In this document: positions 40,320-46,581 of the stretch, piece by piece | Numbering within the stretch: the first letter of the stretch is position 1 | Layout: every line of letters starts with the position of its first letter | From: a bacterium | Lineage (GTDB): Bacteria; Desulfobacterota; Binatia; HRBIN30; CADEER01 | Direction of reading: 5' to 3' | Assembly (NCBI GenBank): GCA_030430165.1 | Contig: JAUIGL010000004.1 | Location: forward strand, 112,612 to 176,611 | Length of the DNA: 64,000 bases | Made by a program: the position numbers and the translations under genes | The notes under the pieces: generated by a model | Told to the model about the DNA's origin: nothing | What the model saw: the letters and a program-made list of their open reading frames with translations, nothing else | Databases searched by the model: none

Positions 40320-40411
40320 TCATGATTGCACGGGAACGGCCTTGCTGTTGATGATGGCGTCGTCGCTGGTCAAGAGCTTGGCAATAGGTGCGTGTCGAGG
40401 ATTGCGATCAC
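40320..40411 (-). pseudogene. Remnant of a PIN-domain toxin (VapC-like), internally deleted
   Basis: Directly after the antitoxin, a GTG overlapping its stop begins VIAILDTH, the typical PIN start with its first catalytic Asp, but translation then stops after five residues. In a shifted frame the next 69 bases read PIAKLLTSDDAIINSKAVPV then stop, which looks like the PIN C-terminus (LLTxDxxI..S..VPV). The middle, about 100 residues with the other acidic residues, is missing. This is a deleted toxin gene and not a short real gene. Confidence 0.7.
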
Positions 40412-40656
40412 CGGATCTCGCCGCGCTCTGCGTTCCAGGCTTCTGCTGGCAGGAGCGGTGAGGTCACGTCACCGACGATCCGAACGGACCCGATGAGCGC
40501 TTCCTGCGGCGACGCACTGTCGCGTGGAAGCGGGCGGATGAGCTCCGCAACCGGCTTTCCCCTTTTTAGGATCAGGATGGGTTCACCTGTCGCGGCAACG
40601 TCGTCGAGGATCGCGAGGCACTTGGCTTTGAACTCGGAGGCAGCGATCGATTTCAT
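40408..40656 (-). CDS. Phd/YefM-type antitoxin, toxin partner decayed
   Basis: An 82-residue antitoxin with the Phd/YefM N-terminal fold: SIAASEFKAKCLAILDDVAA then TGEPILILKRGKPVAELIRP. The C-terminal part (about residues 50-82, DVTSPLLPAEAWNAERGEIR) would bind the toxin. Its stop overlaps the GTG of the former toxin (GTGA), the classic coupled layout. Because the PIN toxin is reduced to its ends, this is an orphan antitoxin that may be decaying or may still repress its own promoter or neutralise a related toxin such as the VapC at 49136. Confidence 0.85.
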   Translation of the reverse strand: MKSIAASEFKAKCLAILDDVAATGEPILILKRGKPVAELIRPLPRDSASPQEALIGSVRIVGDVTSPLLPAEAWNAERGEIR

Positions 40657-40773
40657 ATGACCAGTCTAAGTGGTCAAGCTGCCGGATCAAGCCTTCAGGT
40701 GTCTGTCACCAATTTTTCCCGTTGGTAGACCCCGATAGGAACCTGTCCTGGGTGGAAGAGGGCTGAGTCGAGG

Positions 40774-42240
40774 CTAGGTTTCGCTGCTCTCGAGTAGGCG
40801 AATCGCCGTGCGGACGCCGAAGCCGCTCGGGCCGTTGGGGTGGCAGGGGTAGCCGTCGGACATCACCGTGCTCGAGAAGTCGACGTGCGCCCACGGCGTG
40901 TTGCCGACGAAGTGCTCGAGGAATAGCGCGGCGGTGATGGTGCCGGCGCCGCCGGCTCCGGCGGCGGTGTTCTTGATGTCGGCGATGTTGCTGACCACGT
41001 GCTCGCGGTACTCGGCGACCAGCGGCAGTTGCCACAGGCCTTCGCCGCATTCGGCGGCGGCGGCGAGCACCGAGTCGACCAGCTGCTGGTCGTTGCCCAT
41101 GATGCCGGCGTAGCGCTTGCCGAGCGCCATGCGCACGGCGCCAGTCAAGGTTGCGAAATCGAGGATGCCGCGCGGCTCGGCCTCGGTGGCGTAGGACAGC
41201 GCGTCGGCGAGCACGAGGCGGCCCTCGGCGTCGGTGTTGAGGACCTCGATGCTCTTGCCGTTGCGCGCGCGCAGGACGTCTCCGGGGCGGATCGCGTTGC
41301 CGTCGGGCATGTTCTCGGCCGAGGCGACGTAGGCGCGCACCCGCACCGGCAGGCCGAGCGCGGCGATTCCGGCCATTGCGCCGATCACCGTTGCGCTGCC
41401 GCCCATGTCGCGCTTCATCAGCTCCATCGAAGCGGCGGGCTTGAGCGACAGGCCGCCGCTGTCGAAAGTGATGCCCTTGCCGACCAGTGCGAAGTGCTGC
41501 TTCGGCGCCTGCTTGGGCTCGTAGCGCATCTCGATCAGGCGCGGTGGATTGCTGCTGCCCTGGCCGACGGCGAGGATCGCGCCCATGTTCATCTTGGCGA
41601 GCTGCTTCGGCTCGTAGATGCGCACCGTGAGATCGCCGCCGGCGAGCTCGGCGGCGCGGTCGGCGAGGGCGGCCGGAGTCAGGTCGCCGGCGGGAGTGTT
41701 GACCAGGTCGCGGGTCAGGCAAACCGCGTCGGCGGTCGCCGCGGCGCGCTCGAGAGCGGCGCGCAGCTCGGCGGTCGCGGCGTCGACGATGAAGTCGATG
41801 CTCAGGGGAAGGACCGGCTCCGGTTCGGTACGATAGGTGTCGAAGCGATAGCGCGCGAGGACGACGCCTTCCGCCACGGTGGCGACGGCGTCGGGGGGCG
41901 AGGCGCCGAGCAGCCGCACGGCGAGGCGGCGGGCGCGTTCGCTGGCGCCTACCTGCGCCAGCTGGTCGGCGACCAGCCACAGGTCGGCCGGCTTTGGCGC
42001 CGGCGGTGCGCCGATGAGAATGACCAGCGGCGCGGCGAGATCGCTGCCCGTCTGGACGCGAACCTGTTGCCCCGCCTCGCCGGCGAAACGCAGGCGCTTG
42101 GCTTCGCGGGTGACCGCCTCACCGGTGCGCGCATCGAGCTCCGCTACCAGGGAATCCTGTCGCCACTTGCGATCGACGACGACAACGATCGCCGACTTTC
42201 CTTCGAGCGCTCGCTTGGCACTGACCAGACCGGTCTTCAC
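40774..42240 (-). CDS. pepA: Leucyl aminopeptidase (cytosol aminopeptidase, M17)
   Basis: A 488-residue dizinc aminopeptidase that removes N-terminal amino acids from peptides. Metal and catalytic residues sit in FALVGKGITFDSGGLSLKP (Lys, Asp), MKRDMGGSATVIGAM and VLNTDAEGRLVLADALSYA, the M17 signature. GTG 42240 is used because AAGGAG lies 8 bases upstream and a longer frame is unrelated to the family. The start overlaps the stop of the cytochrome lipoprotein gene (GTGA). It is the last gene of a four-gene minus-strand set. M17 proteins can also bind DNA in some bacteria; not testable here. Confidence 0.95.
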   Translation of the reverse strand: MKTGLVSAKRALEGKSAIVVVVDRKWRQDSLVAELDARTGEAVTREAKRLRFAGEAGQQVRVQTGSDLAAPLVILIGAPPAPKPADLWLVADQLAQVGASERARRLAVRLLGASPPDAVATVAEGVVLARYRFDTYRTEPEPVLPLSIDFIVDAATAELRAALERAAATADAVCLTRDLVNTPAGDLTPAALADRAAELAGGDLTVRIYEPKQLAKMNMGAILAVGQGSSNPPRLIEMRYEPKQAPKQHFALVGKGITFDSGGLSLKPAASMELMKRDMGGSATVIGAMAGIAALGLPVRVRAYVASAENMPDGNAIRPGDVLRARNGKSIEVLNTDAEGRLVLADALSYATEAEPRGILDFATLTGAVRMALGKRYAGIMGNDQQLVDSVLAAAAECGEGLWQLPLVAEYREHVVSNIADIKNTAAGAGGAGTITAALFLEHFVGNTPWAHVDFSSTVMSDGYPCHPNGPSGFGVRTAIRLLESSET

Positions 42241-42587
42241 CCACCGACTCCTTTTTGGTTCGTCCCTGCGTCGAGGGCATGCTTGTCGAGGTATGCCTGC
42301 AGCATTGCCATCTCGTCGGCCGACAGCGGTGGCACGCCGCGCCGCCGCATCTCTCCCTGCATGCGCTGCAGCATCGCCTTCCAGGTGGCCTTGGTCATGA
42401 CGTTCGGCGCGTACAACCGGTGACACCCGCTACAGCGCTCCAAATACAGCTTCGCCGCCGCCGACTCCGACTCCGGAAGATCCGGCGTACACCCCACCAG
42501 TCCGACCAACGAAAGAGCCAGCCCCCCACAGATCCCAGCTCCCAGCTCCCAGCTCCCGACCCTCAAGACCCAGCTCCCAGATCCCAA
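42237..42587 (-). CDS. Putative c-type cytochrome lipoprotein
   Basis: A small monohaem cytochrome-like protein with haem site CSGCH in YLERCSGCHRLYAPNV and a possible axial Met in the MLQRMQGEMRRRG region. A lipobox-like LVGC in GLALSLVGLVGCTPDLP suggests export and lipid anchoring, giving a mature part of about 83 residues. The true start is unclear: the 5' end, including the TTG at 42587, lies entirely in a GATCTGGG-type repeat that encodes a WELGAG-like leader, so the native signal peptide may have been altered by the repeat. It overlaps pepA by 4 bases. It probably carries electrons at the membrane; partner unknown. Confidence 0.72.
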   Translation of the reverse strand: MGSGSWVLRVGSWELGAGICGGLALSLVGLVGCTPDLPESESAAAKLYLERCSGCHRLYAPNVMTKATWKAMLQRMQGEMRRRGVPPLSADEMAMLQAYLDKHALDAGTNQKGVGG

Positions 42588-42590
42588 ATC
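42527..42590. repeat. GATCTGGG-type repeat at the cytochrome gene start
   Basis: On the plus strand this reads as CCCAGCTCCCAGCTCCC-type units with CCCAGATCCCAAATCCC at the right, the reverse complement of the G-rich strings at 19637 and 52581. It covers the first 20 codons of the cytochrome frame. Confidence 0.75.
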
Positions 42591-42596
42591 CCGCTG

Positions 42597-43094
42597 CTAC
42601 CGCAGCTCGAGCCGGTAGATCGCCGCCTGACCAAAGCTCTCTTCGACGCCGACCTCGATCCAGTCGAGGGCGTCGACGCCTTCGGCTGCGAGCTCGGATT
42701 GGAGCTGTCCGGCGAGATACTGGCCGAGCTCCTCGGCCGACGAGTGGACGATCGGCAACAAGATCGCGTCGCCGGCGGGAAAGGCGAACTCGTCGCCCTC
42801 GTAGTCGAGGATGACCTTGCCACCGCGTTGCTCGACGGCGAGACAATCGCTCTTGGCGGGCACCAGCATGCGCTCGTCGAGCTGGTCGCACAGCTTGCGC
42901 GCGATCTTCTTGACGATGCCGAAGTCGACGACGTAGCCCTGCGGGCCGAGCGGGCCGCCGGCGGCCAGGTGAACCCGGTAGTTGTGTCCGTGCAGCCGCT
43001 CGCGGAAGCCGGGGTAGGCGATGAAGTGCGCCGCCGAGAACTTGAGGTAGTCCTTGGTCACCTCGACGCGGAACGATTCCTTGGCTTTGGCCAT
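42597..43094 (-). CDS. 6-pyruvoyltetrahydropterin synthase homologue with PTPS-III-like active site
   Basis: A 165-residue protein of the QueD/PTPS family. Zinc ligands are His23 (FSAAHF) and His35/His37 (HGHNY). The catalytic cysteine of QueD (C-x3-HGH) is replaced: the segment reads GFRERLHGHNY, placing Glu32 in an E-x2-HGH arrangement. From memory this is the feature of PTPS-III enzymes that bypass FolB in folate synthesis by making 6-hydroxymethyldihydropterin directly. IEVGVEESFGQAAIY supplies the conserved C-terminal glutamate. It may feed FolK, encoded 10 kb away. A queuosine role is less likely without the cysteine. Start at ATG 43094. Confidence 0.85.
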   Translation of the reverse strand: MAKAKESFRVEVTKDYLKFSAAHFIAYPGFRERLHGHNYRVHLAAGGPLGPQGYVVDFGIVKKIARKLCDQLDERMLVPAKSDCLAVEQRGGKVILDYEGDEFAFPAGDAILLPIVHSSAEELGQYLAGQLQSELAAEGVDALDWIEVGVEESFGQAAIYRLELR

Positions 43095-43104
43095 CGTCCG
43101 TTGG

Positions 43105-43929
43105 TTACCCGGGATCGCCGCAAAAGGAAACGAGGCGGGGGCCGCGGAAATCGGCATAGTCTCGCTCGCCGAGACCGAGGATCTCGCGCAGACGTTTGGG
43201 TTCGTCGCTGAAGTGCGCGGAGTAAGCCGCCAGCGCGTCGCGCAGGTCGGCGGGGAGCTCGCCGGCCAGATCGTCTACCGCGACGCCGTGCGCGCCGGCG
43301 AGCAGGCAGCTGGCGATGTAGTCGAGCTGCGGCTCGGTGGGCGATGCGCGCCAGACTTCGGCGGTGGTGAGCAGGGCGTAGTCGTTCTCGGCGCGGATCG
43401 GGCGTACCGCTTCGCTGCCGGTGCCCTCGGGGCCTGGCGCGACGAAGACGATCGCCGGTTCGCCGTCGATTCGGATGGTTTGCGGAATGTAGTGCGGCGA
43501 GGTGATGCCGATGCGCTGGAACAGGGTGGCACGGTAGCCGGCGACGTCGCTCGACCGGTCGAAGAGGTCGGCCAGCCAGCCGGCGAGATCGTCGCCGGCG
43601 GTTTCGATGAGGCGCTGCGCCGCCTCGCTCGGGTAGCCTTCGCGCTTGGCGAGGGTTGGCAGGTATTCCAGCGGCAGCGTCACGGCTACCGCCTGTGGTG
43701 CCGTACCGGCGGCGGAGCGGGCGCAGCGGGTGGCGGAAATAGGCCGGGTCGGGTCGATCGCATCGAGCGTGACCGCCAGGCGCTTGGCGTGGATCGAGGG
43801 CTTGCCGAAGCGCCGCGCGGCGTTCGACAGCTCGACCCGCGCGATCGACGCCTTGGGGAGGGCGCGTTCGCGGGCGAGGCCGTAGGCGCTCATCAGCGAT
43901 CCGTAGCCGACGATGGTGACGGTATTCAT
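43105..43929 (-). CDS. Gamma-glutamylcyclotransferase-like protein
   Basis: A 274-residue protein opening with TVTIVGYGSLMSAYGLARER, which carries the YGSLM phosphate/glycine-loop motif of the gamma-glutamylcyclotransferase fold. It is longer than ordinary GGCT proteins (about 120-180 residues), with an extra C-terminal half containing SPTEPQLDYIASCLLAGAHG and a helical end (LRDALAAYSAHFSDEPKRLR). The family releases 5-oxoproline from gamma-glutamyl compounds, but the substrate here is uncertain because the catalytic Glu cannot be placed with confidence. It is first in a minus-strand set with the PTPS homologue 10 bases downstream. ATG 43929. Confidence 0.65.
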   Translation of the reverse strand: MNTVTIVGYGSLMSAYGLARERALPKASIARVELSNAARRFGKPSIHAKRLAVTLDAIDPTRPISATRCARSAAGTAPQAVAVTLPLEYLPTLAKREGYPSEAAQRLIETAGDDLAGWLADLFDRSSDVAGYRATLFQRIGITSPHYIPQTIRIDGEPAIVFVAPGPEGTGSEAVRPIRAENDYALLTTAEVWRASPTEPQLDYIASCLLAGAHGVAVDDLAGELPADLRDALAAYSAHFSDEPKRLREILGLGERDYADFRGPRLVSFCGDPG

Positions 43930-43985
43930 CTGGGTGGATCGATCGCGCCGGACAGAGGAGCCTCGCTGCGCTCGGGACATCGTAC

Positions 43986-44085
43986 ACCCCCTCACCCGCG
44001 CTGCGCGCGGCCTCTCCCGGAGGGAGAGGCGATCCGAGTTTCCTCTCCCTCCGGGAGAGGGCGGGGTGAGGGGATATGAGATGCA
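43986..44085 (-). repeat. Diverged relative of the inverted-repeat element (copy D)
   Basis: In the spacer between the cyclotransferase-like gene and the acyl-CoA dehydrogenase. It has the same plan of two adjacent hairpins (CCTCTCCCGGAGGGAGAGG and CCTCTCCCTCCGGGAGAGG) inside CCCCTCACCC ... GGGGTGAGGGG, but the stems differ in sequence from copies A to C and terminal repeats are not evident. Confidence 0.7.
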
Positions 44086-44203
44086 GGGCGGAGCCTCACC
44101 GAGACATTCATTCTTTTCGTTTTAGATGTCGTCTCCATCCTCTCGCTCGCTCGCTGGTGCCCGCTATCGCGGCGTCAGCGTAGACGATACACAACTACTC
44201 GAC

Positions 44204-45376
44204 ATGCAATACGACTTCACCCCCGAACAACGAGCCTGGCGCGACGAGGTGCGCGGCTTCATCCGTGCCAACCTGACCAAGGAGCTGCTCGACGAGCTGC
44301 GCGAGGCGGGGAACGAGGGCAGGGGGCCGCTGGCTCGGCAGTTTGCGCTTACCATGCGCGACGCCGGCTACTGGGGGCTCGCCTGGCCGGAGGAGTACGG
44401 CGGGCTCGGGCGCTCGGCGATCGACCAGTGGATCTTCGTCGACGAGCTGGAGAGCGCCGGCGCGCCGATGCTGCCGCTGACCGTCACTTCGGTGGCGCCG
44501 ACGATCATGCGCATCGGCTCGGAGGAGCAGCGTCGTGAGTGGTTGCCCAAGATCACCGCCGCCGAGGTCGATTTCGCGGTGGCGTACTCCGAGGCCGACG
44601 CGGGAACCGACATGGCGGCGTTGCGCACCAAGGCCGAGCTCGACGGCGACGAGTGGGTGATCAACGGCCAGAAGATGTGGAACACCATGGCGCACCAGTC
44701 GACGCACAACTGGATCGCCGTGCGCACCGAGCCCGACGCGCCCAAGCACAAGGGTATCTCGATGATCATCGTGCCGATGGATGCGCCGGGGGTGACAGTG
44801 CAGCCGATCTACGTCTGGCCCGGACTGCGCACCAACGCGCTGTTTCTCGACAACGTTCGCGTGCCGCGCGACTACCTGATCGGCGAGCGCGGCCAGGGAT
44901 TCTACTACGCGGCGATGGCGCTCAACTTCGAACGCCTGTCGATCGGCTCGGTCGGGATGGTGCGGCGTTACTTCCGCGAGCTGGTGGCGCTTACCCGCGA
45001 CACGGTGATCGATCGGTGTCGGCTCGCCGACATCGCCTGGGTGCGCGAGCGGCTGGCGCGCATCGCGATCGACGTCGAAGCGGCGCGAATGCTCGGCCTC
45101 GAGACCGCGTGGCGCCTGCACAAGGGCGAAGTCCCGTCGGCGCAGTCGTCGATGGCGAAGATTTTCGTCAGCGAGCTCGCCCAGCGGGTGGCCGACGCCG
45201 GCACCGCGATTCTCGGGCTCGCCGGACAGCTGCACCCGCAGGAGTCGGAGGCGCCGATGCACGGTCGCATGCAGTGGCTTTACCGCACCGCGCCTCTGCT
45301 CGCCTTTGGCGGCGGCACAAACGAGGTGCAGCGCACCATCATCGCGACCCTCGGTTGCGGTCTGCCGCGGAAGTAG
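44204..45376 (+). CDS. Acyl-CoA dehydrogenase
   Basis: A 390-residue FAD-dependent acyl-CoA dehydrogenase, which introduces the alpha-beta double bond and passes electrons to ETF. It begins MQYDFTPEQRAWRDEVRGF, has FAVAYSEADAGTDMAALRTK and WVINGQKMWNTMAHQSTHNW (FAD and substrate contacts), and ends LAFGGGTNEVQRTIIATLG. The base usually provided by a glutamate before GGTxE is not obvious. ATG 44204 is chosen over an upstream in-frame ATG that lacks homology. The paired homologue 7 bases downstream suggests a two-subunit enzyme like the heteromeric sterol or CoA-thioester side-chain dehydrogenases. Substrate unknown. Confidence 0.92.
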   Translation: MQYDFTPEQRAWRDEVRGFIRANLTKELLDELREAGNEGRGPLARQFALTMRDAGYWGLAWPEEYGGLGRSAIDQWIFVDELESAGAPMLPLTVTSVAPTIMRIGSEEQRREWLPKITAAEVDFAVAYSEADAGTDMAALRTKAELDGDEWVINGQKMWNTMAHQSTHNWIAVRTEPDAPKHKGISMIIVPMDAPGVTVQPIYVWPGLRTNALFLDNVRVPRDYLIGERGQGFYYAAMALNFERLSIGSVGMVRRYFRELVALTRDTVIDRCRLADIAWVRERLARIAIDVEAARMLGLETAWRLHKGEVPSAQSSMAKIFVSELAQRVADAGTAILGLAGQLHPQESEAPMHGRMQWLYRTAPLLAFGGGTNEVQRTIIATLGCGLPRK

Positions 45377-45383
45377 GAGCGCG

Positions 45384-46469
45384 ATGCACCCGGAGGTCAG
45401 CGAGGAGCAGGCAGAGCTCAAGGCTTCGGTCGAGCGATTCTGGCGCGGGCGCATCGACGCGCCGCGGCTCGCCGCGTGGAGCGAGGAGCCGGCTGGAATC
45501 GACGACGCTTCGCGGCGCGAGATCGGTGAGCTCGGTTGGTTCGGCATCGGGGTTCCCGCCGAGCACGGCGGCAGCGGCCTCGGCCTGGTCGAAGTCGGCT
45601 GCGTGCTCGAGGAATGCGCCCGAGGACTGGTACCGCGTTGCATCGCCGAGTCGATCCGTTCGGCGGCGATCTTGGCGCGGATCGATCCGCAGGCGCCGGA
45701 GCTGACTGCCCTGGCGGCCGGTGAAGAGAGCATGGCCATCGCCGCCGACGAGCGCTCGGCGCGGCGTTGGGAGAACTACTCGACCATGCTCAAGTCGGTC
45801 GACGGGCAGCCGCGGGTTGCCGGCGAGAAGTATTGCGTGTTGTACCCTCAGGCGAACTGGCATCTGGTTGCCGCTGCCGACGACAGCGGCGTCGCGCTGT
45901 TGGTAGTGCCGGGGGCGAGCGGCCGGCGCAGCGACCTGCGCAGCTTCGACGGCAGCCTTCAATCGGTCGTGACCTATGACGACGCCGTGCCGGCGCGGCA
46001 GATCGCCGCCGGCCACCGCGGCGTCGAGCTGCTGCGCGATATCGAACGCGTGCAGTGCGCGCTCGCGCTCGCCGAGATGGTCGGCGGCATGACGGCGGCG
46101 CTCGACGCGACCGTCGACTACGTCAAGCAGCGCGAGCAGTTCGGCCAGAAGCTGGGCGTCTTCCAGGCGGTGCAGCACCAGGTCGCCGACATGGCGCTGG
46201 CTCTCACCGCGTCGCGCCATCTCGCCTGGCAGGCGATCTGCCGTCTCGACGCCGGCACCGAGCAGGGTATCGAGCTGGAGACCGCCGCGGTCTACGTCGC
46301 CCGCTCGTTCAAGGACGTCACCATCGCCGCGCACCACCTGCACGGTGGCGCCGGCTACGTCGTCGAGCACCCGCTGCACTATCACTCCGAGCGGGCACAG
46401 GCGCTGGCAATCCGCTACGCGCCGTCGTCGGATGGACTTGCCGCGGTGGCGGCAAACCTTTTGGATTAG
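45384..46469 (+). CDS. Acyl-CoA dehydrogenase, second (diverged) subunit
   Basis: A 361-residue acyl-CoA dehydrogenase-type protein starting ATG 45384 after TAGGAGCGCG. It keeps the N-terminal helical domain (GELGWFGIGVPAEHGGSGLG) and the C-terminal FAD-binding segment YVKQREQFGQKLGVFQAVQH and IAAHHLHGGAGYVVEHPLH. The middle beta domain is short and the mid-region FAD motif is weak. This matches the pattern of heterotetrameric dehydrogenases in which one subunit gives FAD contacts and the other catalysis. It follows the first subunit by 7 bases. A 7-base GGCGCGC hairpin starts in its stop codon. Confidence 0.9.
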   Translation: MHPEVSEEQAELKASVERFWRGRIDAPRLAAWSEEPAGIDDASRREIGELGWFGIGVPAEHGGSGLGLVEVGCVLEECARGLVPRCIAESIRSAAILARIDPQAPELTALAAGEESMAIAADERSARRWENYSTMLKSVDGQPRVAGEKYCVLYPQANWHLVAAADDSGVALLVVPGASGRRSDLRSFDGSLQSVVTYDDAVPARQIAAGHRGVELLRDIERVQCALALAEMVGGMTAALDATVDYVKQREQFGQKLGVFQAVQHQVADMALALTASRHLAWQAICRLDAGTEQGIELETAAVYVARSFKDVTIAAHHLHGGAGYVVEHPLHYHSERAQALAIRYAPSSDGLAAVAANLLD

Positions 46470-46485
46470 GCGCGCCAAGCGCGCC

Positions 46486-46546
46486 GGGATCTGGGATCTG
46501 GGCACTGGGATTCAGAGTGTGGAATTTGGAATCTGGAATTTGGAGT
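46486..46546. repeat. GATCTGGG-type repeat before the M19-like lipoprotein
   Basis: GGGATCTGGGATCTGGG followed by GGAATTTGGAATCTGGAA-type units between the acyl-CoA dehydrogenase and lipoprotein genes. The 112-base spacer has no gene; the next start follows ATGGAGGCAGC. Confidence 0.7.
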
Positions 46547-46581
46547 GCGGTGCAAACGCACCGCTATCGGATGGAGGCAGC

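Noticed and set aside
44183..44198. GTAGACGATACACAA upstream of the acyl-CoA dehydrogenase, 14/15 similar to part of the nadA operator
   Set aside because: The left arm of the palindrome is lost (GTAGAC against ATACAC), no promoter hexamers are aligned with it and the gene has no NAD-synthesis role. A chance match is the simplest reading.
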